From Streptomyces rubradiris (GTDB taxonomy: Bacteria > Actinomycetota > Actinomycetes > Streptomycetales > Streptomycetaceae): a DNA stretch of 64,000 bases. Numbering within the stretch: the first letter of the stretch is position 1; every line of letters begins with the position of its first letter. A program made the translations under genes and the position numbers. The stretch lies in assembly GCF_016860525.1 (NCBI RefSeq), contig NZ_BNEA01000015.1, positions 1,488,001-1,552,000 on the forward strand. The letters are read 5' to 3'. The notes under the pieces were generated by a model, which saw nothing but the letters and a program-made list of their open reading frames with translations, ran no database searches and was not told the DNA's origin. Below are positions 48,801 through 57,718 of this stretch, in pieces.

Positions 48801-49841
48801 ATGCGCTGGGACAACCTCACCGACGACGGCGACCACGGCCGGGCCGCCGACGCCGCGCTGTTCGGCGCGGACGCCGTGACCACCCGGGTCGACCCGCCCG
48901 GGTTCCGCGGGATCACCTTCCACGAGGTGCGGGCGCGCTCGGTGCTCAACCGGGTGCCGGGCGCCTCGCGCATGCCGTTCGAATGGACCGTCAACCCCTA
49001 CCGGGGCTGCTCGCACGCGTGCGTCTACTGCTTCGCCCGCGCCACCCACGGCTATCTGGACCTGGACACGGGCATCGGCTTCGACACACAGATCGTGGTC
49101 AAGGTCAACGCCCCCGAGGTGCTGCGCCGCCAGCTCGCGTCGCGCCGCTGGCAGGGCGAGCACGTGGCGATGGGCACGAACGTCGACTGCTACCAGCGCG
49201 CCGAGGGCCGCTACCGGCTGATGCCGGGCATCATCTCCGCCCTCACCGACCACGCCAACCCGTTCTCGATCCTCACCAAGGGCACCCTGATCCTGCGCGA
49301 TCTCCCGCTGCTGGTCCGCGCGGCCGAAGTGACGGAGGTGGGCGTGTCCGTCTCCGTCGGCTTCCTGGACACCGAGCTGTGGCGCACGGTGGAACCGGGC
49401 ACGCCCGCGCCCGAGCGCCGGCTGGAGGTCGTCCGCGCCTTCGGTGAGCACGGCATCGGCTGCGGGGTGCTGATGGCGCCGGTGATCCCGTTCCTGAGCG
49501 ACGACCCCGAGCGGCTGCGGGAGACCGTGCGGGCGATCGCGGCGGCCGGGGCGGTCTCCGTCACCCCGCTGGTGCTGCATCTGCGCCCGGGCGCCCGGGA
49601 GTGGTTCATGACCTGGCTCGGCCACCACCACCCGCGCCTGGTGCCCCGCTACGAGCGGCTGTACGCGGAGGGCGCCTACGCGCCGAGGTGGTACCAGCGC
49701 CGGATCACCCGTCAGGTGCACGAGCTGGCCGAGGAGTACGGCATCGGACCCGCCCGCTCCGGGCAGGCCCGCCGGATCCGCCCGGCCGCGCCGGCACCGG
49801 CCCCGGACCCGGCGGAGCCGGTACAGCTCAGCCTGATGTGA
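48801..49841 (+). CDS. Rv2578c-like radical SAM protein, SOS-regulated
   Basis: 346 residues. The radical SAM cluster motif is CSHACVYCFAR (Cys-x3-Cys-x2-Cys) at about residue 71. ARSVLNRVPGASRMPFEWTV followed by NPYRGCSHACVYC is diagnostic of the spore-photoproduct-lyase-like Rv2578c group, found beside or under DNA-damage control in mycobacteria. The chemical role is unknown. GAGGAGGCGTC precedes the ATG. The upstream SOS box supports a role in the DNA-damage response. The C-terminus (APAPAPDPAEPVQLSLM) is Pro/Ala-rich. Confidence 0.92.
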   Translation: MRWDNLTDDGDHGRAADAALFGADAVTTRVDPPGFRGITFHEVRARSVLNRVPGASRMPFEWTVNPYRGCSHACVYCFARATHGYLDLDTGIGFDTQIVVKVNAPEVLRRQLASRRWQGEHVAMGTNVDCYQRAEGRYRLMPGIISALTDHANPFSILTKGTLILRDLPLLVRAAEVTEVGVSVSVGFLDTELWRTVEPGTPAPERRLEVVRAFGEHGIGCGVLMAPVIPFLSDDPERLRETVRAIAAAGAVSVTPLVLHLRPGAREWFMTWLGHHHPRLVPRYERLYAEGAYAPRWYQRRITRQVHELAEEYGIGPARSGQARRIRPAAPAPAPDPAEPVQLSLM

Positions 49842-49988
49842 GCGGGCCGGGGCGCGTTGGGGGGCATCCCGCGCCCCGATCGGGTCAAGTATCGCGAAGC
49901 CGGGTTCTGCGGGGCCCCGGCGCCGGGACGATCCGGGCGGAACCGTGCCGCACGGTTCGCCGCGTCCCCGCGTCCCGGGAGGACCCGT

Positions 49989-51551
49989 ATGAGAACACGC
50001 GCAGCCGCGCTGGGCGCGGTCGCCGCCGTGGTGGCGGGCTCGCTCACCGCCGCCCCCGTCCGGGCGGCCACCGCCCCCGCGCCCGTCTGGACGGCGTGCG
50101 CCACCCGCGACCACCCCACGCTCCAGTGCGCCTCGGTGCGGGTGCCGCTGGACCACGCCGATCCGGCGGGCCGGCAGATCACGCTCGCCCTGTCCCGCGT
50201 CCCGCACACCGCGCCGGCCTTCGAGGGCCCGCTGCTGGTCAACCCGGGCGGCCCCGGCGGCAGCGGGCTGGAGCTGGCCGGGTTCGTCGCCTCGGCGCTG
50301 CCGAAGAGCGTGGCGGCCCGCTACGACGTCATCGGCTTCGACCCGCGCGGGGTCGGCCGCAGCACGCCCGCCCTGACCTGTGCGCCCGGCCACTTCACGG
50401 CGCCCCGCCCGGACTCCGTCCCGGCCACCCCGGCGCTGGAGCGGGCGAACCTCGACCGGGCGCGCTCCTTCGCCGAGGCCTGCGGGCGCCGTCACGCGGA
50501 CCTGCTGCCGTACCTGGACACCGTGAGCGCGGCCCGGGACCTGGACGTGGTCCGCCGGGCCCTCGGCGCGCCCCGGATCAGCTACTTCGGCTACTCCTAC
50601 GGCACCTATCTGGGCGCGGTGTACGCGAAGCTGCATCCCGGGCGGGTGCACCGGCTGGTGCTGGACTCGATCGTCGACCCGACCGGCGTCTGGTACGAGG
50701 ACAACCTCGCCCAGGACCACGCCTTCGACGACCGCCACCGCGCGCTGATGGCCTGGATCGCCCGGCACGACGCGGCCTACGGGCTCGGCACCGATCCCGC
50801 GCTGGTCGAGGCCCGCTGGTACGCGATGCGGGCGGCGCTGGCGCGCGAGCCGGCCGGGGGCCGGGTGGGCGCCGCGGAGCTGGAGGACACCTTCACGCCC
50901 GGCGGCTACTACGACGGCTACTGGCCCCGCCTCGCCGAGGCGTTCGCGGCCTACGCGCGCCGGGGGGCCACCGGGCCGCTGCTGGCCGCGTACGACGCCC
51001 TCGCCGCCGTGGACGCCGAGGGGGACAACGGCTACAGCGTCTACACGGCGGTGCAGTGCCGTGACGCCCCCTGGCCGCGCGACTGGCACCGATGGCGGGC
51101 GGACACCTGGGCGGCGCACGCGAAGGCGCCGGTGATGGCCTGGAACAACACCTGGTACAACGCGCCGTGCGCGTTCTGGCCGACGGCCCCGCTGCGGCCG
51201 GTGGACATCGCGGGGGACGCGCTGCCGCCGGCGCTGCTCTTCCAGGCGACCGGCGACGCGGCCACCCCGTACGCCGGCGGCGTCGCCATGCACCGGCTGC
51301 TGGCCCGCTCCAGCCTGGTGGTCGAGCAGGGCGGCGGCAACCACGGGGTCACGCTGAGCGGCAACGCGTGCCTGGACCGGTACCTGGCCGCGTATCTGGC
51401 CGACGGCACGGTGCCGCGCGGCGCCGGACCGGCCGACGCGGTCTGCGCCAGGTCGCCGGAGCCGGAGCCGCCGTCGGCGAAGTCGGCGGCGAAGCCGGCG
51501 GCCGGCTCGCGCGGTGCGGTCCTGCACGGCCTGCTGGGTTTCCGCCGGTAG
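49989..51551 (+). CDS. Secreted TAP-like alpha/beta-hydrolase (tripeptidyl aminopeptidase family)
   Basis: 520 residues. Residues 1-26 are a signal peptide (MRTRAAALGAVAAVVAGSLT, cleavage near AAPVRA). The alpha/beta-hydrolase core has LLVNPGGPGGSGLELAGFVA, the nucleophile elbow FGYSYGTYLGA (Ser about residue 204) and a C-terminal TAP-like part with the His in EQGGGNHGVTLSG. Streptomyces members release N-terminal tripeptides from extracellular proteins. GGGAGGACCCGT is the ribosome binding site. Confidence 0.93.
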   Translation: MRTRAAALGAVAAVVAGSLTAAPVRAATAPAPVWTACATRDHPTLQCASVRVPLDHADPAGRQITLALSRVPHTAPAFEGPLLVNPGGPGGSGLELAGFVASALPKSVAARYDVIGFDPRGVGRSTPALTCAPGHFTAPRPDSVPATPALERANLDRARSFAEACGRRHADLLPYLDTVSAARDLDVVRRALGAPRISYFGYSYGTYLGAVYAKLHPGRVHRLVLDSIVDPTGVWYEDNLAQDHAFDDRHRALMAWIARHDAAYGLGTDPALVEARWYAMRAALAREPAGGRVGAAELEDTFTPGGYYDGYWPRLAEAFAAYARRGATGPLLAAYDALAAVDAEGDNGYSVYTAVQCRDAPWPRDWHRWRADTWAAHAKAPVMAWNNTWYNAPCAFWPTAPLRPVDIAGDALPPALLFQATGDAATPYAGGVAMHRLLARSSLVVEQGGGNHGVTLSGNACLDRYLAAYLADGTVPRGAGPADAVCARSPEPEPPSAKSAAKPAAGSRGAVLHGLLGFRR

Positions 51552-51608
51552 CGCCGGGGCGCGCGAAATTCCCGGCCGTCAGCCGGCGCCCGCCCCTAGG
51601 GTTCCGTC

Positions 51609-52133
51609 ATGGACGAGCCGCGCGTACACATCCGCCCGATGACCCTCGCCGACTGCGACCGCGTCTCCGAGATCCGCGTGCGCGGCTGGCGGCACGCCTA
51701 CCGCGGGCTCGTACCGCAGCCGTATCTGGACCGGCTCGACATCGCGGCGGACGCCGAGCGGCGGCGGGAGCGGTTCGCGCGCGGCGACGGCCCGGTGGTG
51801 AACCTGGTCGCCGAGCGGGACGGCCGGGTGCTCGGGTGGGCGGCGGTCGGACCGTACCGGGACGGGGGGACGCACACGGCGGACGCCGAGCTGTACGCGA
51901 TCTACGTCGATCCGGCGCACCTGGGCGGCGGGATCGGACGGGCGCTGCTGGCCGCGGCGGCCGGGCGGTGCGCCGCCGGGGCGCGCCTGCTGCTGTGGGT
52001 GCTCAAGGGCAACGCGCCCGCGCGCCGCTTCTACGAGCGCGCCGGGTTCCGGGCCGACGGCGCGGAGGAGCCCTTCGAGGCGGACGGCGTGCCCGTGCCC
52101 GAGGTGCGGTACGTGCGCGCCCCGGCGGGCTGA
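51609..52133 (+). CDS. GNAT acetyltransferase
   Basis: 174 residues. VHIRPMTLADCDRVSEIRVR begins the fold; IYVDPAHLGGGIGRALLAAA carries the acetyl-CoA-binding motif (Q/R-x-x-G-x-G/A type, here H-L-G-G-G-I-G-R), and WVLKGNAPARRFYERAGFRA the C-terminal helix. Substrate unknown. It follows the TAP-like gene by 57 nt and is convergent with the HEAT-repeat gene. Confidence 0.9.
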   Translation: MDEPRVHIRPMTLADCDRVSEIRVRGWRHAYRGLVPQPYLDRLDIAADAERRRERFARGDGPVVNLVAERDGRVLGWAAVGPYRDGGTHTADAELYAIYVDPAHLGGGIGRALLAAAAGRCAAGARLLLWVLKGNAPARRFYERAGFRADGAEEPFEADGVPVPEVRYVRAPAG

Positions 52134-52140
52134 CCGGGCG

Positions 52141-52722
52141 TCAGGCGGGCCGCTGCTGCGGGAGCCTGGCCAGCGCGTGCACCGCCGCCTCGGCGAGCGC
52201 GGGGTGCGCCAGCGCCTCGTTCAGCACCCGTCGGGCGCGGTCGTCGCCGAGCGCGCCCAGACCCTCGACACAGGCCAGGGCGACCTTGCGGTAGGGGTCG
52301 TGCGGACCGAGCCGCCGCTCCAGGGTGGTGATCAGCGCGGGCACGGATTCCGGGGCGCGCAGGGCGACCAGGAGCCGTACCGGGTGCAGGGCGTAGGCGA
52401 CGCGCAGTTCGTTGGTGGCGAGGGCGGCGGCGGCCCGGGCGGTGCGCGGGTCACCGAGGCGGGCGAGGGCGTGCGCGGCGGAGGCGCAGCGTGGTGGGTC
52501 GCGGTGGTTCAGCAGCAGCACCAGCGCCTCGAAGGCGCGCCGGTCGCCCGCCCGGCCGAGGCGGAAGGCGGCCAGTTCCCTGGCCCACAGCGGCTGTCCC
52601 GGGGCGGTGAGCACCTCGGCGAGTTCGTCGTGGTCCTCGGTGGCGAGCAGCCGGTCGAAAGCGGCCGTGCCGCCCGACTCCTGCCGTAAGCGTTCCGTGA
52701 GCGAGCGCACCTCTTCGTCCAC
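52141..52722 (-). CDS. HEAT-repeat protein
   Basis: 193 residues of helical repeats (WARELAAFRLGRAGDRRAFE, CASAAHALARLGDPRTARAA, LACVEGLGALGDDRARRVLN) of the HEAT/PBS-lyase-HEAT type. No catalytic residues are visible; these proteins bind partners, and some members adjust enzyme or cofactor complexes. It stands alone; divergent from the 3-hydroxyacyl-CoA dehydrogenase gene. Confidence 0.88.
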   Translation of the reverse strand: MDEEVRSLTERLRQESGGTAAFDRLLATEDHDELAEVLTAPGQPLWARELAAFRLGRAGDRRAFEALVLLLNHRDPPRCASAAHALARLGDPRTARAAAALATNELRVAYALHPVRLLVALRAPESVPALITTLERRLGPHDPYRKVALACVEGLGALGDDRARRVLNEALAHPALAEAAVHALARLPQQRPA

Positions 52723-53157
52723 GAGGTCCAGCGTAGGCGGGTAGCGGCGGACGGGGGAGGTACCTCACACGGAAGGATTGCCTCGCGGGTCTGGCGCGCT
52801 CGTTACCCGCCGGTTAAGCTCAGACGAGCGAGTACCCCTCGCACTCCGCTGGCGACGGTCTGGTGACGCGGCCGTCGCGAGCGAGCTTTTCCGTCGGTTC
52901 GGTACGCCGTATGTACCGCGGTACGACCCGGCTCCGGGACAGGGCCGGTCGGATCCCCCGCCGTGCGCGGGCGTGGACGCGCCCGTGGCCCGGCGGCGCT
53001 CACCGGGCGTGTGCGCTCGCGGCCCGGAAACACCCGCATCCCTTGGGCACCGTGGTGCGCTCCGGCGCACCCGGCGCTCCCTTCCGCTCCGTGGTGCGCC
53101 CTTCGCCGGCGCGCCCGGCGCGCTCCTCGTCGTCACCCTCATTCCTGGAGTCCCGCG
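52723..53157. other. Divergent interval before the 3-hydroxyacyl-CoA dehydrogenase
   Basis: 435 nt without a supported gene. It contains the perfect 12-bp palindrome GTACCGCGGTAC at 52913-52924 and several Gly/Pro-type GC-rich repeats near the right end. No copy of the GGCACT(C/G)AGTGCC element found before ccr was seen here. Confidence 0.5.
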
Positions 53158-54972
53158 ATGGCCGCTCCCCTGTCCGACACCCCTTCGTCCCCGTCGTCCC
53201 CGCTGAAGAAGGTCGCCGTCGTCGGCCTCGGCACCATGGGCACCGGCATCGCCGAGGTCCTGGCGAAGGCCGGCCGCGAGGTGATCGGCATCGATGTCGG
53301 CGAGGAGCAGGCGGCCCGGGCGCTCGCCGCCCTGGAGGCCGCCACCGCCCGCGCCGTGCGGCGCGGGCGGCTCACCGACGAGGAGCGCTCCGGGATGCTG
53401 GCCCGGGTGCGCACCGCCACCGACCTCACCGCGGCGGCCGACGCGGACCTGGTCATCGAGGTGGCCCCGGAGTCGTACGAGATCAAGCAGCAGATCCTGG
53501 GCGAGCTGGACGGCATCGTCCGCCCCGGCACGATCCTGGCGACCGGCACCAACGCGCTGTCCGTGACCCGGCTGGCGGCCGGCTCGGCGCGCCCCGAGCG
53601 CGTGCTCGGCCTGCACTTCTTCAACCCGGCGCCGGCCATGAAGCTGGTGGAGGTGGTCTCCTCGGTGCTCACCGCGCCGCAGGCCGTCGCCGCCGTCACC
53701 GCCCTGGCGGTCGAGCTGGGCAAGGAACCGGTCGCGGTCGGCGACCGCCCCGGCTTCGTCGCGGACGGCCTGCTGTTCGGCTACCTGAACCAGGCCGCGG
53801 CCATGTACGAGGCGAAGTACGCCTCCCGCGAGGACATCGACGCGGCCATGCGGCTCGGCTGCGGTCTGCCGATGGGCCCGCTCGCCCTGCTGGACCTGAT
53901 CGGTGTCGACACCGCCCGGACGGTCCTGGAGGCCATGTACGCCGAGTCCCGGGACCGGCTGCACGCGCCCGCCCCCGTCCTGGGGCAGCTCAGCGAGGCG
54001 GGCCTGACCGGCCGCAAGGCCGGGCGCGGCTTCTACACCTACGCGGCGCCGGGCAGCGCGACGGTCGTCCCGGACGCGCTGACCCCGGCCGCCGGGGACA
54101 CCCGGGCCGGCGGCCGTCCGGTGCGCTCCGTCGGCGTCGCCGGCTCGGGCACCATGGCGTCCGGCATCGCCGAGGTCTTCGCCAAGGCCGGCCACGACGT
54201 GGTCCTCGCCGCCCGCAGCGAGGAGAAGGCGCGGGCGGCCAAGGCGCGCGTCGGCAAGTCCCTGGCCCGCTCCGTCGACAAGGGCCGGCTGACCGCCGAG
54301 GCCGCCGCGCGGGCCCTGGAGCGGATCGTCCCGGCGGGCTCCTACGACGCCTTCGCCGAGGTGGACCTCGCGGTGGAGGCGGTCGCGGAGGACCTGGACG
54401 TCAAGCGGCAGCTGTTCGCGGCGCTGGACAAGGTGTGCAAGCCGGGCGCGGTCCTGGCCACCACCACCTCCTCGCTGCCCGTGATCGCCTGCGCCCGCGC
54501 CACCTCGCGCCCGCAGGACGTGATCGGGATGCACTTCTTCAACCCGGCCCCGGCCATGAAGCTGGTCGAGGTGGTCCGCACGGTGCTGACCGCCGACGAC
54601 GTCCACGCGACCGCGCGGGTGGTCTGCGGCCGGATCGGGAAGCACGCGGTGGACTGCGGCGACCGGGCCGGGTTCATCGTCAACGCGCTGCTGTTCCCGT
54701 ACCTCAACAACGCGGTCAAGATGGTGCAGGAGCACTACGCGTCCCTGGACGACATCGACGCGGCGATGAAGCTGGGCGGCGGCTACCCGATGGGCCCGTT
54801 CGAACTGCTGGACGTGGTCGGCCTGGACGTCTCGCTGGCCATCGAGAAGGTGCTGCACCGCGAGTTCCGCGAGCCCGGTCTCGCCCCGGCGCCGCTGCTG
54901 GAGCACCTGGTGGCCGCGGGCTGCCTCGGCCGCAAGACCGGCCGCGGCTTCCGCGAGTATGCCCGCCGCTGA
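53158..54972 (+). CDS. 3-hydroxyacyl-CoA dehydrogenase, tandem double-domain
   Basis: 604 residues. Two complete 3-hydroxybutyryl-CoA-dehydrogenase-type units are joined head to tail: the first has VAVVGLGTMGTGIAEVLAKA (about residues 20-40) and LGLHFFNPAPAMKLVEVV, the second VGVAGSGTMASGIAEVFAKA (about residues 325-345) and IGMHFFNPAPAMKLVEVV. Each also ends GRKAGRGFYTY or GRKTGRGFREY. The products are NAD(P)-linked interconversion of acetoacetyl-CoA and 3-hydroxybutyryl-CoA. Upstream of tetR-ccr, it fits a route that feeds crotonyl-CoA to the ethylmalonyl-CoA pathway. ATG at 53158 has CTGGAGTCCCGCG upstream. Confidence 0.95.
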   Translation: MAAPLSDTPSSPSSPLKKVAVVGLGTMGTGIAEVLAKAGREVIGIDVGEEQAARALAALEAATARAVRRGRLTDEERSGMLARVRTATDLTAAADADLVIEVAPESYEIKQQILGELDGIVRPGTILATGTNALSVTRLAAGSARPERVLGLHFFNPAPAMKLVEVVSSVLTAPQAVAAVTALAVELGKEPVAVGDRPGFVADGLLFGYLNQAAAMYEAKYASREDIDAAMRLGCGLPMGPLALLDLIGVDTARTVLEAMYAESRDRLHAPAPVLGQLSEAGLTGRKAGRGFYTYAAPGSATVVPDALTPAAGDTRAGGRPVRSVGVAGSGTMASGIAEVFAKAGHDVVLAARSEEKARAAKARVGKSLARSVDKGRLTAEAAARALERIVPAGSYDAFAEVDLAVEAVAEDLDVKRQLFAALDKVCKPGAVLATTTSSLPVIACARATSRPQDVIGMHFFNPAPAMKLVEVVRTVLTADDVHATARVVCGRIGKHAVDCGDRAGFIVNALLFPYLNNAVKMVQEHYASLDDIDAAMKLGGGYPMGPFELLDVVGLDVSLAIEKVLHREFREPGLAPAPLLEHLVAAGCLGRKTGRGFREYARR

Positions 54973-55108
54973 CGGCGCCGGCGACCGGTTCCGGACGGAG
55001 CCGGACTGGGGCGGGCTGCTCGGCCCGGCCGCCGCTCCCCCGCCCCCGGCGGGCGGGGAACGTCCCGGACCTGCGCATCGACGTGCGCGCATGCAGTACG
55101 TTCGGGTC

Positions 55109-55921
55109 ATGTCCCAGCCCGCCAAGTCCTCACGTACACCAGCTACGCCCGACGCGCCGGAAAGTGCCGCAGGCAGTCGCGCCGCCGCCCAGCGGCTCAA
55201 AATGCGCCGAGAACTGGCGGCAGCAGCCATGGAGCTGTTCGCGACCAAGGGGTACGAGTCCACCACCGTCGACGAGATCGCCGCCGCAGCCGGGGTCGCC
55301 CGGCGCACCTTCTTCCGCCACTTCCGCTCCAAGGAAGAGGCCATCTTCCCGGACCACGACGACACGCTGGTGCGCGCCGAGGCGGTGCTCAACGCCGCCC
55401 CCGCGCACGAGCATCCGCTCGACACCGTGTGCCGTGGCATCAAAGAGGTCATGAGGATGTACGCCGCCGCGCCGGAGATCTCGGTGGCCCGCTACAAGCT
55501 CACGCGCGAGGTGCCCACCCTGCGTGAGGCCGAGATCGCCTCCGTGGCCCGCTACGAGCGCCTGTTCACCCGCTATCTGCTCGGCCACTTCGACGAGCAC
55601 GCGCACGCCGACGACGCCAACGACGACCCGCTGCTGGCCGAGGTCGCCGCCTCGGCCGTGGTCACCGCCCACAACCACGTCCTCAGACGCTGGCTGCGGG
55701 CGGGCGGCCAGGGGGACGTGGAGGCCCAGCTCGACCACGCCTTCGCGATCGTCCGCAGGACCTTCGGCAACGGCATCGGGGCCGGCCGGGAGAGCACCCC
55801 GCGCACCCCAACCGCCGCCTCCGCCGCCCAGGGCGAGGTCCTGGTGACGGTGGCCCGCACCGACGCCCCGCTCGACGAGGTGATGCGCACCATCGAACAG
55901 GCGCTGAAGGAACGGTCGTAG
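55109..55921 (+). CDS. TetR-family transcriptional regulator
   Basis: 270 residues. The HTH at about residues 40-90 reads AAAMELFATKGYESTTVDEI then AAAAGVARRTFFRHFRSKEE. The remaining 180 residues form the ligand-binding helical domain. Position directly upstream of ccr makes it the probable regulator of the ethylmalonyl-CoA genes. ATG at 55109 (MSQPAKSSRT) is used; ATG at 55091 (MQYVRV...) is possible. No clear ribosome binding site precedes either, so a leaderless message is possible. Confidence 0.9.
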   Translation: MSQPAKSSRTPATPDAPESAAGSRAAAQRLKMRRELAAAAMELFATKGYESTTVDEIAAAAGVARRTFFRHFRSKEEAIFPDHDDTLVRAEAVLNAAPAHEHPLDTVCRGIKEVMRMYAAAPEISVARYKLTREVPTLREAEIASVARYERLFTRYLLGHFDEHAHADDANDDPLLAEVAASAVVTAHNHVLRRWLRAGGQGDVEAQLDHAFAIVRRTFGNGIGAGRESTPRTPTAASAAQGEVLVTVARTDAPLDEVMRTIEQALKERS

Positions 55922-55967
55922 CGGAGCGGCCGGAGGAGAACGGCCGTAACCGGCCGGACCGCGACAG

Positions 55968-56006
55968 ACGGGCAGTGAGTGGCACTGAGTGCCGCTCACT
56001 GCCCGT
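55968..56006 (+). terminator. Long hairpin after tetR, with the regulator palindrome in its loop region
   Basis: ACGGGCAGTGAG-T-GGCACTGAGTGCC-G-CTCACTGCCCGT forms a 12-bp outer stem with a 6-bp inner palindrome, 46 nt past the tetR stop and followed by TTCGTTTG. The inner 13 bp are the same element as at 56076. Confidence 0.8.
55981..55993. promoter_or_regulatory. 13-bp palindrome, distal candidate operator
   Basis: GGCACTGAGTGCC, the exact reverse complement of the element at 56076-56088. The centres are 95 bp apart, close to nine helical turns. Candidate binding site for the TetR protein encoded just upstream. Confidence 0.7.
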
Positions 56007-56075
56007 TTCGTTTGCCGAGCGTTGATCGATCATCGCTCATCTGTTACGTAAAGATTTCATCTGAGAGCAATTTCT

Positions 56076-56088
56076 GGCACTCAGTGCC
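56076..56088. promoter_or_regulatory. 13-bp palindrome next to the ccr promoter, proximal candidate operator
   Basis: GGCACTCAGTGCC is a perfect 6+1+6 palindrome lying directly before the candidate -35 at 56089. Identical in sequence (other strand) to the copy inside the tetR terminator. Binding here would cover the -35. Confidence 0.75.
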
Positions 56089-56117
56089 TTGTCACCTGTC
56101 ACGCCGTGTCATAGGTT
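56089..56117 (+). promoter_or_regulatory. Candidate ccr promoter
   Basis: TTGTCA (56089-56094), 17-nt spacer, TAGGTT (56112-56117), a good match to the Streptomyces vegetative consensus. A start near 56124 would leave a leader of about 230 nt before the ccr GTG. Read by eye; not measured. Confidence 0.65.
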
Positions 56118-56357
56118 GGGGACGTCCGAGCGGTTCGGCGAGCGGACATCACCTGCTCGCCGGCTGTCCCCGAGGGCCCCCGGCCCGCGCGCCCGGACGC
56201 CTGCGTCACAGGCACCCTCCCGCGCCACAAAGCGCTGCCGGAGCACCACCGCGCCGAACCGACGGCACCCCCTCACCACCCTCAGCAGCACGCATCCCAG
56301 CACCGACGAACCCTCAGGCGCCCCTCCCTCAGGGCGCTCACCGCCGGAGGCAACACC

Positions 56358-57701
56358 GTGACCGTGAAGGACATCCTGGACGCGATCCAGTCGCAGGACG
56401 CCACGTCCGCCGACTTCGCCGCCCTGCCGCTCCCCGAGTCGTACCGCGCGATCACCGTCCACAAGGACGAGACGGAGATGTTCGCGGGCCTTCAGACCCG
56501 CGACAAGGACCCGCGCAAGTCGATCCACCTGGACGAGGTGCCGGTGCCCGAACTGGGCCCCGGTGAGGCCCTGGTGGCCGTCATGGCCTCCTCGGTCAAC
56601 TACAACTCGGTGTGGACCTCGATCTTCGAGCCGGTGTCGACGTTCGCCTTCCTGGAGCGCTACGGCAGGCTGTCGCCGCTGACCAAGCGCCACGACCTGC
56701 CGTACCACATCATCGGCTCCGACCTCGCGGGCGTCGTGCTGCGCACCGGCCCGGGCGTCAACGCCTGGCGGCCCGGTGACGAGGTCGTCGCGCACTGCCT
56801 GAGCGTCGAGCTGGAGTCGCCCGACGGTCACGACGACACGATGCTCGACCCCGAGCAGCGCATCTGGGGCTTCGAGACCAACTTCGGCGGCCTCGCGGAG
56901 ATCGCGCTGGTGAAGACGAACCAGCTGATGCCGAAGCCGAAGCACCTGACCTGGGAGGAGGCGGCGGCCCCGGGCCTGGTCAACTCCACCGCGTACCGGC
57001 AGCTGGTGTCCCGCAACGGCGCCGCCATGAAGCAGGGCGACAACGTCCTGATCTGGGGCGCGAGCGGCGGACTCGGCTCGTACGCGACCCAGTTCGCGCT
57101 GGCCGGCGGCGCCAACCCGATCTGTGTCGTCTCCTCACCCCAGAAGGCGGAGATCTGCCGCTCGATGGGCGCCGAGGCGATCATCGACCGCACCGCCGAG
57201 GGCTACAAGTTCTGGAAGGACGAGCACACCCAGGACCCCAAGGAGTGGAAGCGCTTCGGCAAGCGCATCCGCGAGCTCACCGGCGGCGAGGACATCGACA
57301 TCGTCTTCGAGCACCCCGGCCGCGAGACCTTCGGCGCCTCCGTCTACGTCACCCGCAAGGGCGGCACCATCACCACCTGCGCCTCCACCTCGGGCTACAT
57401 GCACGAGTACGACAACCGCTACCTGTGGATGTCCCTGAAGCGGATCATCGGCTCCCACTTCGCCAACTACCGCGAGGCGTACGAGGCCAACCGCCTCATC
57501 GCCAAGGGCAAGATCCACCCCACCCTGTCCAAGACGTACTCCCTGGAGGAGACCGGACAGGCCGCCTACGACGTCCACCGCAACCTGCACCAGGGCAAGG
57601 TCGGCGTGCTGTGCCTCGCGCCCGAGGAGGGCCTCGGCGTGCGCGACCACGAGAAGCGCGCGAAGCACATCGACGCCATCAACCGCTTCCGGAACGTCTG
57701 A
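56358..57701 (+). CDS. ccr: Crotonyl-CoA carboxylase/reductase
   Basis: 447 residues of the MDR superfamily. It reduces crotonyl-CoA with NADPH while adding CO2 to give (2S)-ethylmalonyl-CoA. TVHKDETEMFAGLQTRDKDP and ASSVNYNSVWTSIFEPVSTF are characteristic, the NADPH fold is at LIWGASGGLGSYATQFALAG and the C-terminal part FEHPGRETFGASVYVTRKGG is strongly conserved. GTG at 56358 has GGAGGCAACACC in front. The gene follows the tetR interval and is first of the run ccr-ecm-mcl-mch-mcd. Product length equals known Streptomyces Ccr. Confidence 0.97.
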   Translation: MTVKDILDAIQSQDATSADFAALPLPESYRAITVHKDETEMFAGLQTRDKDPRKSIHLDEVPVPELGPGEALVAVMASSVNYNSVWTSIFEPVSTFAFLERYGRLSPLTKRHDLPYHIIGSDLAGVVLRTGPGVNAWRPGDEVVAHCLSVELESPDGHDDTMLDPEQRIWGFETNFGGLAEIALVKTNQLMPKPKHLTWEEAAAPGLVNSTAYRQLVSRNGAAMKQGDNVLIWGASGGLGSYATQFALAGGANPICVVSSPQKAEICRSMGAEAIIDRTAEGYKFWKDEHTQDPKEWKRFGKRIRELTGGEDIDIVFEHPGRETFGASVYVTRKGGTITTCASTSGYMHEYDNRYLWMSLKRIIGSHFANYREAYEANRLIAKGKIHPTLSKTYSLEETGQAAYDVHRNLHQGKVGVLCLAPEEGLGVRDHEKRAKHIDAINRFRNV

Positions 57702-57718
57702 GACACCCGAGGTCATAG

